Assembly (NCBI GenBank): GCA_028456385.1
Contig: JALNQF010000241.1
Coordinates: 1 to 63,318, forward strand
Direction of reading: 5' to 3'
Length of the DNA stretch: 63,318 nt
Source: Ophiosphaerella korrae
Lineage: Eukaryota; Ascomycota; Dothideomycetes; Pleosporales; Phaeosphaeriaceae
Shown: positions 10,936 through 24,175 of the stretch, piece after piece
Layout of the letters: every line of letters starts with the position of its first letter
Numbering within the stretch: the stretch's first letter is position 1
Program-made: the position numbers and the translations under genes
The notes under the pieces: generated by a model
What the model was told of the DNA's origin: nothing
Databases searched by the model: none
Seen by the model: only the letters and a program-made list of their open reading frames with translations

Positions 10936-12113
10936 CGCTCAGCATGAGAACAGTTCAGGCATGTGCCTCTCTTCCTTGCGGCCCAGTACGGGAATATCTC
11001 GAGGCGTGCCACAGCCTTGTCAAAGCACCTGCGTACTTGACCGCCGTGGCAAGTGAGAGCAGCGTTGTGTTCTGTCGCGGCTGAATGTAGCCACCAAGGT
11101 TGTCGTTGCAAAATCTGCTTGATGGAGAGAGCGCGGGCCGCAAAGCCCGCCCCCAATATGTGCGAGCGAGGAAGTAGAAGAAGAACTTTCCATTTACCCA
11201 CTCGGTGGACCTGGATTTTGCGTGAGCGCATTCTGTGGCTTTTGGGATTATGCCAACACGCATGGATACGGGGTAAGGCCCTTTATGTGACTGGGGCGCT
11301 GGAAAGAAGTACGTTTTTCGCAAGCGATGATGGTAAGGGTATGTACGCGAGTAGGTAGTAGAGAGCGTATTCGTGATTAGGTGTAAGACGAATTGCCACC
11401 ACCTTCTGTAGGAGCGATCTACCTCACCGTTTGTTTATATACTGAGCCGAGATTATGTGGCTCTTACTTTACCCCAACCATACTGTCCTACAATGGGCTC
11501 TAACGGCCGTGGGTCCGACCAACGCAAATAGCGTTGGGTTGCTTAGCCTTTCGAGGGCGGCTTGACATTTGTTTTCAAGCGGGATGACGCTTTGGGTTGA
11601 CAATCTATCCCGCAAATCTATACACTTTAGACAAGGCTCTCATGCCTAGATCGAAGCCGCCGCCTGAGGATAAAGTTGATTGTATATACTATCTGAAACT
11701 GCTCTGGTTCACGAGCTAACAAGCAAGTGTGGTATCACCATTGGGTCGCAAAAGGTTTCTTCATCCCCGCTGCAAATCTTTTTCAAGTTAGCTGCGATTC
11801 TCATGCAGTGCGTGAGGCCTGCAGTGCACTGGCGAGAATCAGCAGGTAGTACCGAGTGGAAGACTACGGCGATTCCTTAGCAATCTCTGCTCGTTATTCT
11901 TTTCTAGTGAGTCTCAAATAATAGAAACGTTGCATAAAGTAAGACTCTTTGGACATGTTACGGGCAAGATTCTCCAGCTGCATGCACATAGTCAAATCAA
12001 GACAGTACTTGTAAAGAGATGCCGAACAAGCGGCCAATAGCATTAATTACGTGACACTAAGACAGTAAGGTATACGCGTATTATACAACAAAGAACCAAA
12101 GAACCAACTCCAA
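10936..12113. other. intergenic, no gene recognised
   Basis: The region lies between the ankyrin relic and the 3' end of the sulfate permease gene. Frames are short and unconvincing on both strands. No repeat or RNA gene was seen. Confidence 0.45.
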
Positions 12114-14599
12114 TCACTCATGTTTGGTCTGCAGTTCCTCTGACATAGGGTGGTGTGCGGAGCTATCTGAACTGGCGTGCGCAAGTTTCGTGTTAATTCC
12201 CACGATGGCGCTCTCGACGGCAGCTACGACGTCGATGTGGAAGAAAGGCCGGTTGAGGCCGTGGACTGTGGTGACTTTGCCGGATGGGAAGCCTTTGCGT
12301 CTCGCGAGGTGAGGCCCGTCCTGATTCTCCTCGTCGCTGGGCTTGGGAGTTGATGTGTCGAGCGGCGCGTACGAGTAGACAGGGTTCCAGTGTGCGCGAG
12401 CTGCGAAACGCTCACGGTCGATATAACCGAATCCAGCGGTAGTTAGAGCGCGCTTGGTCCAGCGACTATTGATGGAAGCAAAGTGCCATTCTACATCCTC
12501 AGGTGCGGCGTAACGATCAAGTTGGGCGCGGACATCAATAAGGCCTTGGATAGATGTTACGTCGACATTGTTGACTGCACTGAAATCTAGAATAATGGCG
12601 CGAAGAATCGGTCGGTTGTCATCAACATTGAGCTGCTTGCCGCGGCGTGGGCCAGGGTCATTCCATGGGCGATCGCCAATCTTGGCATATCGGTCGAGCA
12701 TTGTAGGACGGGCGATTGTCTGGGCGTAGTGTACGAGCTCGTCCATGTAACCTTGCTGGTTGAGATACGTGAATCCTTCAGTGAAGCGGAAGATGAGAAC
12801 ACCAGGGTGTGGCGATTCGATATCGATTTGGGGGTTGGAACCATCCTTACGGTTAATAGGGATGAATGCCTCACGGATACCGTGTTCGGCGTTTGGAGCA
12901 TAGGCGCTATTGTCTTTGTGGGTGATCGTATCGGGAGTAGTATGATAGATGTTGACTTTACCGAGCAGCGCACCATGGGTGAAGAGCTGACGCCACAAAA
13001 GCAAGGCAAAAGATGCGGCAATAGTAACGTAAATACCGTTCTCGATGTTAGTGAAAACCGTGACGAACACACCTGCGAAGAAGATGACGACTTCCAATGG
13101 GCTGGTCTCCCAGAACTGGAAAACAATATTAGGAGGGGTTATGAGATCTCCAACGGCATGGATGATGATGGCTGCAAGAGTAGCCATAGGAATATAAAAG
13201 AAAACTGCGGTAAGAGCATATAAAGCCAGAAGAACAATGATCGCAGTAAAGATACCAGCAAGAGGAGTGCGTACGCCGGCCTTTGATTTAATAGCGGTAC
13301 GTGAGAAAGAGCCAGTAGCAGGATAAGCACCTAGGAAGGGTCCGATAAGGTTGGTGAAGCCAACTGCGACAAGTTCCTGAGATGGGTTGATAACGTAGTT
13401 GTTGATGCGTCCAAACGATTTCGAAATGGCGATATGCTCAAGGATCAAAACGATAATTGTGACTGGGATATCAGGTGCGATGGCGGAGAGCAGCTCAGTA
13501 TTCATCTTAGGAGCACCAGCATGCTGGAAGCCACGGGGAACTTTTCCGAGAATCTTGAACCTCGCCTTGTTCATATTGGGCTTTGCACCTTTGAGCGCCT
13601 TGTTGTTTCGATTCACGAGCCAGCTTATCAGAATGTACAGGAGAATGACAAAGGCCATGCGTAAAGTACTAAGCTAGAGAGGGGTTAGCCACAGCTCTTG
13701 GAAAGAGTATCTCATGTTACTTACGAAGAACCAGAGCTTCTTCTTCGTGGGCTGTTTCTTAGTCATCCAGGAGCAGAAGATGCGAATAGCGTAAAGGAGG
13801 AACAGAGCGGAGAGTCCCATGGCCGCATCTATTTTCGTCCGTGGTAAGCCCTTGAGAGTGTCGATAATGACTAGATATGTAGGTCCACGGTTGTTGACAC
13901 CGGAGATTCCCATCATGGCAGGTACTTGGCCAGCTCCGATGCTGATCGCTGCACCTGTCATGAAAGATGTGATGGCGACCAGCGGAATAAGCTCGACAAT
14001 GCGACCCAAACGGGTGAGACCAATGAATAGCAAGACCGCACCAGCGATGACAGAGAGGGCTCGGGCAATATCTGGGGCCTGTAAGTGCTTGTGGGTCTTT
14101 TGAACCTTGATGACAATGTTTCCAACGATGGTTGACATGACCGCCACAGTCCCGATGGTGATATCCTTGGAAGTAGCAAAGGCCCAGTAGAGAATGAAAC
14201 CGACAAAGCTAGTGTAAAGACCATATTCAGCGGGCAACTTGGCCAGGAGTGCATATGCCATGCCCTGTGGGATTACAACGAACCCGACGGTGACACCAGC
14301 GATGATATCGCCAAAAAGCCATGTCAGGTTGTAGTGAAAGATCCAATTCCAAAAGGGAAAAAGACTGCGAATGTATCGTTTAGTAGCTGTTGCTGAGGGC
14401 TTGAACTTAGAGAGGTATTCAGCTGCTGTAGGCTCATGCTCGACATCTGCATGGTCATTAGCAGGCGTGATCAACAACCACGGGTACACTTACATGTCTC
14501 AACCGATGAGATGGAAGCAGCTCCGGAGACGGGTTCTTCTTTGCGGTAGTCTAGGTTGATACCAAGGACTTTCGCCGCGGCACGTCCAGCAGCTGCCAT
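12114..14599 (-). CDS. SulP-family sulfate permease with STAS domain
   Basis: Three exons (14599-14494, 14446-13725, 13673-12114) give 795 aa, the usual length for fungal sulfate permeases (Sul1/Sul2, Cys-14 and SutB family). Introns are 47 and 51 bp. The joins read SSVET-Y-VEHEPTAAEYL and KKLWFF-LSTLRMAF in frame. The membrane core shows the SulP signature region IIAGVTVGFVVIPQGMAYALLA and about 12 hydrophobic segments. The cytoplasmic STAS domain follows (PHPGVLIFRFTEGFTYLN ... RAIILDFSAVNNVDVTSIQGLIDVRAQL). It should import sulfate, and possibly selenate or chromate, by proton symport at the plasma membrane. Sulfur-repression control by a CYS3/MetR-type bZIP is known for the family; a weak candidate site lies upstream. 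The paralogue type cannot be fixed from the sequence alone. Confidence 0.95.
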
Positions 14600-15031
14600 C
14601 TTGTCAAGGTTGGCGGGGGCGTTATCTGTGTAACGATAGAAAAAGGCTTCTGAGTGCCGAGAGCCTTGACCCGCAGTTAGGCTTTATGGCAAGACGAAAG
14701 CCTAGCTAGGCAATTCTTGAGTAATTTCTTAGGTATCAATGTGGCCGACTGATTAGAAGAGAGGCGGCTGTTACTTTATATGTGAGATGCCCACTGGCGA
14801 ACCTGGACCGTGGAGAAATGGTGACAGATCCTTCCGCGCCAGAGGTCAAAAGAGGTGTCAGGTTCCAGATGCAGATTAGGAAAACGCCGCATTCGCTTTG
14901 GCTTAGAGAGGGGGCTAAGAAAGCGGCACTCATCTACACGGCGCGCTGTGCTTGGCGTGGGTAGAGGGTGGAAACAATAGACGGCGGTCAATCACAGGCT
15001 TAGATTCAACATCGCAGAAGTGCGCCCGATC

Positions 15032-15039
15032 ATGACGTG
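15032..15039 (-). promoter_or_regulatory. candidate bZIP (CYS3/MetR-like) half-matched site
   Basis: ATGACGTG lies about 430 bp upstream of the sulfate permease start. The CYS3 consensus is ATGRYRYCAT; this site matches 8 of 10 positions and contains the TGACGT core. A match of this quality is expected by chance in a few kilobases, so it is only a candidate. Confidence 0.2.
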
Positions 15040-17335
15040 CTTAGGAAGAACGGAAGCCTTGGAGGGGGATAAGAACACTTGAAGTCTAGGCTGATGAAAG
15101 GCCGAGCTTGTGTAGCCTAGGCCGAGAGAATGGCTTTTGAGGCGCTGGTTGGCCTGGTGCTGGGACGAGTTCCAGTGTGGAATTTCGAGTGCATGCGACT
15201 ACATTGGCGCTGGCAAAACGACTTTTTGTTTCTTCAGCATATCGCAAATCAAGCTGTACAGCTTAGTATTAATGCTCTCGAGCACAAAGTGTTGCGCTGT
15301 GTTGTATTCCTATCTGGCAAGAGTGCGGGGGGGGATCAGGGCAGAGCGGAGGGCTTCGAGCACGACATTTCTTGGCAGAATTGGGTGATTAACCTTGCTC
15401 GGTTGGCATCTGCGTGGCCAATGAAATCGCTTTGATCAAGCGCTACCAGCGCCACCAGCGCCGACCCTATGGTGAACTTCATGCTACGAGCCGACCACAT
15501 CACCAGGATCATCAGCAGGAGACTTCTCTATTCTGTTGGAATCTTCGCTTGTCGATATCTGTAATGAGGACTCTACTCTCGTGATATATACAAAGAATTC
15601 TGTACCAATAACTTGCGCTGAAACCAATTCGAGTACCCTTCAGGCTAATCTATTGTGGAAAGAGACCACCATAACCGCCAAACCGGTTGCATTTCACGGT
15701 GCTTTTACTGTTGTCAGTTACTCCGACAGCTGTAGATAGTAAGACATATCACCCGACGACCCGATGACATTGCTTTTGCTATGCATGCATGCATGACAAG
15801 ATTGAGTAACAACTCACGTTTAGCTTTATGAGTGGATCATCTACTTCGCCTATTACTTCCTTGAATGCCATGGATATGCCTAGAAACCAAGTGTCCTTGA
15901 GCCCTGCGGTGCCGCCTTGTAAGGCCTTGGGTAAACCACCATCTCGGTAGTTGACTGCGTACGCCACACAATCTCAGGCAATCCACACAGTAGCGATGAC
16001 AGGTGCTGCGATACCTGGACTTTCGCGTTTACCGATCGGCCGGTATCTAGGCCGTCAGTCAGGCACTACAACTTTGCAGCCCATGATTTGTTATTCATTC
16101 TATTGTTCCGAGCTGAACAGGCAATCGAGATCGAGGTAGAGATCAAATTGCTCATCGCGATGTCGGATGTGTTGGCAGCTACTCGCCGTCTCTACGCATT
16201 GCTTTTGGCTTAATTTAGCTCACGCAGTCACACACACTTCTTGGATCGCAAGGAGGGTTTCGCTAGAAGAAGTCTCCGTCGTGCTCTGGATGTTCCAGGT
16301 GCTCTGTTCTTTGTCAACATAATTTCGAAACAGAATACTAGTGCGGGATGTTCGAATGTCGCAAACTTAGATTCTAAGTACGTGATCCAAGGTCAAAATT
16401 ACAGACGGAATGAATCTGACAACACCAGTAGCAAGGCTGCGCTTCTCTCACCTGAATGTATCTTCCACCCTGTCTTGAGCTCAGAAATGAGGATATTCTC
16501 CACAAATATGAGGTCAAAGAAAAGTTGAACAACTGTCGCCGCTAGAATCTTGCTGTTGTGACATTATTACATCGTCATATCTAGAAGCATCACGTGGTAG
16601 ACACGAACCTTGAGTTTCATTTTGAACGCAGGTATGTTGAAATTTAACACCAAATGGGCACCTCTTCTATGGAGTTGATAACGAGAGACTGCTTAATACA
16701 TTCATTTCTATTTTTGAAAAGGTCGCTCCCCCGAAATCGTCGCGAGGAAAATGCTTTTACACGTGGACTTAAGAATAAGTAAAACTATCATTCATTGATT
16801 AAGCCTGACTGTAAAATGAGTGTAAGCATGAGTGAAAATGGGGTGTAGATATTATGAGTTGGGCTTCATAGGCAGTGGTGGGGCCTATCTAGGCAAGTCG
16901 AACTTGCTGGAGCCCAGGGCGCGCCCCTCTATGACTCCGTTTTAACTGCATACGCCAACAGCGCCGGTCAAACATTTTTATGGCGGAAGTTGATGAATTT
17001 ATTACGCTAGGAGTCTTAGGTAAAGTCTGAAAATGTTCAGATGACAGTTTCATCGTCGCGTTGAAAGTGCTCGTCTCTTCTAAGGTTCGCTCAACTCGCT
17101 TCGTTATTGGCTGGCAGAATGCATATACTTTATGTGATTGGATAGTCGATGGCATAAGACAGCAACGATTCCGGAGTGTTTTTCCAGTATAAATGCGGAA
17201 TTTCACGAGCGGACAAGGTTGCGTATCAGGTACTTATTGCGCTTATGCCCTGCGTTCAACTCGGTCTCTGATCACTGCCGAAGGGCGAGAAGCGCTTCAG
17301 CGAGCGATTAACGATAAATCTTCAGCCTCAGCTTG

Positions 17336-17343
17336 TATTTAAA
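17336..17343 (+). promoter_or_regulatory. TATA-like element before amidohydrolase
   Basis: TATTTAAA stands 45 bp before the amidohydrolase ATG, a plausible spacing for a fungal gene with a short leader. A second TATAAAT occurs near 17190. No further support is available. Confidence 0.3.
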
Positions 17344-17387
17344 GGGTAAACCGCCACTCAAGGGCATCAGAGCAAGCATTAGCAGTC

Positions 17388-18954
17388 ATGGCTCCGAACG
17401 CACTACTCCTAATTAATGGTACCATTCTGATACACGATGCGAATAACCGCGTCGTTCCAACCGCAACCAGCCTCCTCATTGAGAATGATAAAATCGTAAA
17501 AATCGCATCCAATATCCAAGCACCCCCAGACACCGAAGTTATAGATTGTACCGACAAGATCATTAGCCCAGGTTTTATAGACACACATCATCATGGCTGG
17601 CAGACACAGCTCAAAGGCAGGCATGGTGACGAGCAATTACTTGAGTACATGGTGACTGGTAGGATTCACTTTTTTACGAGAAGGGTTTCACTGAGACCTT
17701 CTAGGAAATATGCAGTCTTTACAGTATTCCCCAGTAGATGCTTTTTATGGACAGCTCGCTGGCATGCTTGAGGGCATAGCAGCTGGCACGACCACCGTTG
17801 TTGACCATGCACATATTACTTGTTCGCCCGAGCATGTCAAACTTGCAATCGCCGCAACTGCATCGTCTGGTATTCGCTCCGTGTTCTGCTACACGCCCAT
17901 GATGCAAGTCAAACAATTCAATCCTCTCATCTTCCATCCAAACCCATTCGAGGACTGGGTTATGCAGACCTTCAACGAGCTTGCTGATCAAAGTCCCTTT
18001 GGTGAAGGGAGGGTGACGCTCGGTTTCGCATTCGACCTCCATTTCCTTCCTCCGGAGGTGATCAAGAATTTGTTTGCTCAAGTCAAAGAAAAGGGCGTGA
18101 AGACAATCACCTGTCATGGCTCAGTCCTTTTCCTCAAACAAGTTATGCACCACCTAAACGACCTAGGTCTCCTTGACGAACACATCATCATCTCCCACGG
18201 CGGCACCATCACGCGGGCAGACGCCGAGCTTCTCAAATCAAAGGGAGCCCGCATCAGTTCAACTCCCAGTACCGAGCTACAAATGGCAATGGGGCGGCCG
18301 TATTGCTTCGACTCCTCGTTTCTCGACGGCGGAATAAGCGGCGATTCGATCGGTCTACAGGACCATTCGAGTCTCGGGGTCGACTGCCACTCCTGCACGG
18401 CCGGATCCATCATCTCTGAAGCCAGAATCGGGCTCCAAAATGGGAGGAACTTTTTCAACGAATACCACATGAAACAAGGCAAGATACCCCGTTCGCTACC
18501 AAGTAACTTGAGCGTGGAGGCAGCGTTTAATCTTGCGACAATCAAGGGCGCCGAGGCAGCGAGATTGAGCGACCAAATCGGCCGCATCGCAGAGGGGTAT
18601 AAGGCGGATTTGGTTATTTTTGATGCATTGAGCCCTGCTATGGTTGGGTCGGCACAGCACAATCCTGTCGCAGCTATTTTGCTCCACTCTAGTCCCGCAG
18701 ATATCGAAATGGTCATAGTGGACGGGCTTGTGAGAAAGAGAGATGGAAGGCTGCTGCCTGTATCTGTGGACGGTGAGGCGAGCGATGCTATTGGGAAAGA
18801 CACACTGGATTGGAATACGATTGCGAAGGAGATCATCGCAGGCAGAAGCAAGATGCAAGAAAATCTTGTCGGTATCGATTACAGGGAAGCAATGACATCG
18901 CTACTAAAGCTATATCAAGTGGATGAGAGCAGGCTAGTCGACGTATTAAAGTAG
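17388..18954 (+). CDS. TRZ/ATZ-type amidohydrolase (deaminase-like)
   Basis: Two exons (17388-17658, 17705-18954) give 506 aa. The 46-bp intron (GTAGGA donor, TAG acceptor) joins LLEYMVTG-NMQSLQYS. The metal-site motifs of the amidohydrolase superfamily are present in order: GFIDTHHHGWQTQ (His-x-His at 67-69), TCHGSVLF, IISHGGTI, and LGVDCHSCTAG with the catalytic Asp. The C-terminal GRIAEGYKADLVIFD and the N-terminal LLINGTILIHD complete the typical beta-sandwich. It resembles the chlorohydrolase, guanine deaminase and S-adenosylhomocysteine deaminase branch, usually cytosolic and Zn- or Fe-dependent. The substrate cannot be inferred. It converges with the galactose oxidase gene 297 bp downstream. 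Confidence 0.9.
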
Positions 18955-19251
18955 CTCTTCCGAGGATTAAATGGCTTTCGCAATCTACTTGGCTAGAAAT
19001 GTGAAATTCCTGTTTCTTCCCGCATTTTCATCAGCCAGTCATAGTATTTACATTACTATTAAGAATTAAAGCAAGGTCTAAGGAGTCGACCCGCACTACG
19101 GTGTTAAAAACAAAGGAAATATCGTATGCACAGTCAGAGACCAAAAGCTCTAGTTCAGCATTGTCGAGGTTCGCCCATCGCGTCATTCCCGCATCTCTTC
19201 CTGGGATATATCTCCCCATAAAATCCGATCTCTCAAACGTCAATGTTAGAC

Positions 19252-21514
19252 TTAGCGCAAAGTTACTCGTACTGTACGCGCAATGCTTGGTACACCTTTG
19301 CTGTCAATGGCGAACAGGTAGTAGCTTCCAGGAATGAGGATGCCGCTATCATTGGGCAGAGTAGCTGTGTATTTTGATCTATTGGCCTTTACGTTTGTCA
19401 ACGGTACACGCCTTTGATCGCTGTTGACTGAATGTGTAACGCTACCAATGCGGATGAGAACAAAGGAGGGGCTCCTTGTGTCGGTGGTTATGGTAAGAGT
19501 ACCGCCTACGGGAACAGCTTGGGCGCTAACACCTGAAATCTTGGGTCGGGTAGCCGGCGAACCGTTGCTGTTGAATAGGTAGGGTGGCGAAAATATCTGA
19601 CCGTCTGCATGATCGACAAGCTTGTTGCAGTTGACTGTGCTTCCGCCAATGTTGCCAGTATAGCAAAGTCCACCGCCTCCACTGAATACAGTGCCATCAG
19701 CTAGCAAGATGCTGACAGAGTGGTAATTACGAGGAACAGCTTCAGGTGCAAGAACTTTCCATTTCCGGGTGGTTGGGTTGAAGAGCTCCGGGTAGAGCAC
19801 ACCATCGGTATCTGTGAAAACGAGCGCGCGGCGCTGTCCGCCAGTGACAAGGACGGTTCCGTCAGGCAATACAACTGCATTCGCAAATCCTCTCGCATAT
19901 TTCAGATCATCAACGCGTTGCACAGCTGCCATTTGCCCAGGCTCGCCAATGGTGATAAGGTTGGCGTGATTGTTCGCATCAGACTCGGTGTAATCGGGTG
20001 CGCCGGCTGCGGTAAGTATTTTGCCGGGCTCATACATTACAAAGATACCGCACATGGCGTTGATCGAATCGCGGGTACCAGCTGATGATTGAGATCCAAC
20101 ACCGTTACCACCATACCTAATCTTCAGTCAAATATCCGTCATGGTTATTTCAAAATCATGGGGCTTAACTTACCAATTCATCTTAGCAGATGGCCCAGCC
20201 TGGAAGACAGTTTCATTTTTCCAAGCGAAAAGCCAAGCATGATTGTCCTCTCTCCAAATGCCCTCATGATCGTTGGTAAGAAGAGGCGCCACTTTTGCGG
20301 CAGGGAGAGCTTTCCATGATCTGCTCCTCGTTTCGTATACTTCGCCATCCTTGCCTTTTCGAGGACCGGAATAAGCTCCCCCGATAGTGAAAATGTTGCC
20401 GTTCGAAAGAGTGACAGAGGTCTGGTAACCACGTGCCATCTTCATATCAGGACCGCGCGTGAATTCATTTGTCTCGGGATCATAGTAACTCGTTACGGAA
20501 GCATCCGAGCCTCCTTGAATCAAAATTCGGCCGTCCTCCAGACTGCTGATAGCGGGGCAGAACATATCGTGCTGAGTATTGGCTACAGTGCGAGCCGAAA
20601 CCTGCCCACTAGGAATTGTAAGCAACCGACTTCAGTTCAAAGTATTATTCACATACTTGACAAAGTTATAGTCCGCAAATTGTGTTCGGCCACTTGCGCC
20701 GCCAAACGCGTCAGAGCCCCAACTGGAGAAGACAAGCAACCGTTGAGATTCAGGATATGCGGGCACCACATAAGCCGCGACGGGAATGACTGGAAGGCGA
20801 ATCAAATCAGACCAGGCTCCATCAGTGGCTGGATTTGTCGCAATATTACGGCGAATTACATCGAAACGCTTGTCAGTTGACCAAATAAGAGTGTTTGCAG
20901 TCGCATCAGCCTTGATGTGGCACACAAAGTCTGCCGAGTCCCATACAGCCTGGACACAGGTATCGGTAGTGGAGCATCGTTGAACACAGTCATCGCGAGA
21001 CCTTACGCCCCTAATCACTTGGGCTGAAGGCCCGCGGAGGTCGGTATAGGGACAGATCTTAAATGCTTGCTGAGAGAATGGTATTAGAATCATAGACGCT
21101 TCAGACATGATCGTTCGAAGTACTTACCCTATTATTAGTTTGCGCAACTTCATCATAAGGACAGCGAGCAATGTTGATTTGCTCAGCCTGAATTGTCTGA
21201 AAGCGTTTATTTGGTACCCAATTCAGTTTTGTTGATGCTGTGGTCTTGAAATGACACGCTCCCCTCTGGTTGTCATAAACAGCCTTGAAACAACTTAAGG
21301 CGTTGTCGCATAGTCGTGCGCAGGCTTCGGCGGAGGAAACACGTTGAGTCACTGTAACTGAAGGACCTTCAAGATCTGTTGATGGGCAAATACGGTATTT
21401 AACTCCCTTGGCTCCGATAATCTCGGAATCCGTCCCTGGACAAGCATTGATGGCAAAGACGGATTGTAAAGAAAGAAAGCCCGCCGCAAAGTGAACGAGA
21501 GTGAAACGCAGCAT
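19252..21514 (-). CDS. secreted galactose oxidase-like copper radical oxidase with two PAN/apple domains
   Basis: Four exons (21514-21128, 21069-20657, 20608-20174, 20116-19252) give 699 aa. Introns are 58, 48 and 57 bp. Residues 1-21 form a signal peptide (hydrophobic core FTLVHFAAGFLSLQ). Two Cys-rich PAN/apple-like modules follow (about 25-118 and 134-200), each with the pattern ICP-TDLxGPS ... C ... C ... C. The catalytic seven-bladed region holds every copper-radical residue: DMFCP (Cys284) and ARGYQ (Tyr328) for the thioether cofactor, NYHS (Tyr543, His544) and THSVNSDQRR (His640). The stacking Trp of Fusarium galactose oxidase (WSGG) is replaced by Tyr346 (AYSG), which in related enzymes changes substrate range. 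The enzyme should oxidise primary alcohols to aldehydes with release of H2O2 outside the cell. Confidence 0.95.
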
Positions 21515-24175
21515 GCTGGGCGAGTAATAAACGAGTGAAACCGCAGCTACAGTTCCCTTAATTGAAGGGCATACGGCCTTATATCAATCACTCCTCAAAA
21601 CCATGGGCTAATCTTGAGTTCATTGAACTGTGTCTCGGGGATGTTTTGACCATCCAAACACTAACCCACCACCATGGTTTGAGCGACATGGTTCGGAAGC
21701 GAAAGAGGCAAGCCGAATGATACTATCAGTTAGTATACCATGTTGTGACATGCAGTCCGGAGCTATACCCGCCCACGAGTTCCTTCAGGGCCAAATAAGG
21801 TCTAGTGCCGCGTTTCGCCCTTTCAAAGGCGTTATAGTGAGCGAAGATGGAGAACCTGCACACCCCAATAGATAGGAGTACTGATCGAAGACGTTAGGTT
21901 GCCAAGTGGGTCCCGAAGGCGCTCTACCGTCTTAGCAGCGAAGATGTCGGTCCCTTCGGAACCATCCGAACCACCCTTGCGCAAGCTATGTTCAATCAGA
22001 GCCGCGTATGGCGGAAGGAGTGGCGCAATCATATCAGTTCAAGGCTTAATTAGTGTGATATAGGTAGAGCAAACAGCATACCTGCGTAATGTACCTGGGT
22101 AGATGAGAAAATTTTTGCTATCTGTGGACGTGAAGGAGGTCAAGAGCAGGCCAAGCCAATAGTAGCTTGACTCATGCAGCCTAAGAACAGGTGCGACAAC
22201 CAAGCCATCGTCTAGTAAAATATGAATACACCTAGAGTCATTTTTGAGTTTTGATTCTAGGAAAAGTAGACAGTGACATCAAATGGTACGGTTGCACATG
22301 GGTAACAAAAGTGACAACGTTGAGTCCGGTAGCGGCGTACCGGTCGAGGTCGAGGAGGATCAGGGCCTTGGTTGCAATACCCGAAAGATCATGCATGACC
22401 CTTGTCACGCGCCATGACCCACATCCCCCTGCCGACAACTTTGTCTTAGATAATTGGAGTTCGAGTTCTTAAAGCCGAAACCAGGCACTTTCTCTCACTG
22501 GCATTCCCAAGAAACAGAGAGCACCACCACCACTACAGTCGCTAAAATTAGTGAAAAAAATGGAGGCATATCAGAATCTGCAGCTATCCTCTTCATGTGT
22601 AACTACTGCGTCCAGAAATTTCCTAACCTGAGAGGGTGCCCTGGCTCGGGTAACCAAATTGAAAGTTACCGACGAAAAGAAGTGACATTATTCTTGGTCA
22701 CTACCGGAGTCTCGTCCGAGTAAACTATCTCGAAAGCGAGTTGTGCGACACCTGCAGCCATCACTCGACTAGCTATTGACAGACTAACAGCTTCTGGTTT
22801 GGTCAAAGCATAATAGATTCACTGAAGAGGCCTGTAGAAATCAGAAAAGTAGTCAATCACAGCGATTGGGAATCCCAAAGTCGATATGAAGTGTAGCTAG
22901 TTGCCCGAGGGTAGAATTCCAGGCTTCTCCTTCACTACAGTTGGATGCGCTTGATGATGGTAGTTTCGATCTCTTTGCGAACTGGACCCGCGTTCCCTAG
23001 TCTCTAAAGTTCGGCCTCGAGTAAGGCGTGTCCTTTGAGTGTTTAAGGTCCTATACACTGCGATGGAGTTTTCAAAGTGCCACAAGGTAGATAATGGATA
23101 TATCACGATCAGACCTGGCTTTTGTAATGGCTGTAAGAAGCTCCTTGATGCATCTGTGTTGTTCCTTGGTGCTTCTCACGAAATCAAACTCAAAGGCCAC
23201 ACTGTTTAAGGCTAGCCTGTCATTCACTTGTTTCTGAAAGAGGAACTAGTCTGCTGAGCTGGGGTGGAGCGAGATTTCCCTCGACTGTAGTGACAAGCGG
23301 AACGAAGGCTGTATTTGTGTCTTAGTGCAAATAATGTAGGCTTGTCATGTTAGTCTATCAAACGTATGTGGATGTTAATGAGATGGGCATCGAGAGCACC
23401 TAGTGAATACCCCCAAGGTAGCAAGGGAATGTAAGCGAAGACTGCAAGTGAACCAAATGATGCAATGGCGATCGTGAACATTTTGAGAATCCGGCTGAGA
23501 GATGTATTTCGCCAAGAGCAGGGCGCGCATTATGCACAGATGCAAAAAAAAAGAGGGCGTACATTAGGCACAGCTCGGGCTACAAACGAAGAGGGCGGCA
23601 CTGATTATATGAGTGGTGATAATGCAACACAAGCAAAACCGCAGTTAATCTCATGAGTCTGCGAAAAAAAATTCAAGACTAAAAGAAACAATGAATGAGA
23701 GAGTATTTATAGGCTCATGTTTTGCAGGATTGTTAGTGCAGTCACTACCAAGTAAGTGGTGGCCAAGTCAGCTTGGCGATTTAGAGAGTGAAATGATGAT
23801 AGAATATATTGGTGGCTTCAGCCTTCTTCGGATGCTGACAATCGAAGAATGTGCAAGCAAAAATCAGGCCAAATACTCTCTATTATTAGATTCTCGTTAC
23901 AATTATGTAACATTTATTATGTACTAACTGGAGGCTACTCAAAGCCAAAGATGTGGACCAAGGAGTATGAGAAGTCTAGGCTAGAGGCGCAAACTACACA
24001 AAATATAGGACTCATTTCCTTTGTTACAAAAGCTCCCAGTTAAAGCAAAAGGCCAGAAACATAATTCTAGTTCCAATATAGTAATGACGTAGGCGTAAAT
24101 TAATGAACACTCCCTCTATTCAACGAAACGACACAACATCGCATCCAAAGAAAACCTACTCATCATACTCCTCAT
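21515..24175. other. gene-poor region
   Basis: About 2.7 kb. The left part is the promoter of the galactose oxidase gene. The rest contains only short frames (81 codons at most) without resemblance to known families. Parts from 23300 on are AT-richer. No terminal repeats or RNA genes were recognised. Confidence 0.45.

Larger units (their letters stand above)
14600..17387. other. long divergent intergenic region
   Basis: About 2.8 kb between the divergent sulfate permease and amidohydrolase genes. It contains both promoters. The longest frames (about 100 codons at 15130-15435, 16241-16528 and 16889-17206) show no family resemblance. A short ATGC microsatellite lies near 15780-15794. The middle is moderately AT-rich, and decayed repeat DNA is possible but not demonstrable by eye. 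Confidence 0.45.

Noticed and set aside
8163..12100. Transposon remnant search
   Set aside because: No transposase, integrase or terminal-repeat signal could be read. Apart from the ankyrin fragments nothing supports a mobile element here.
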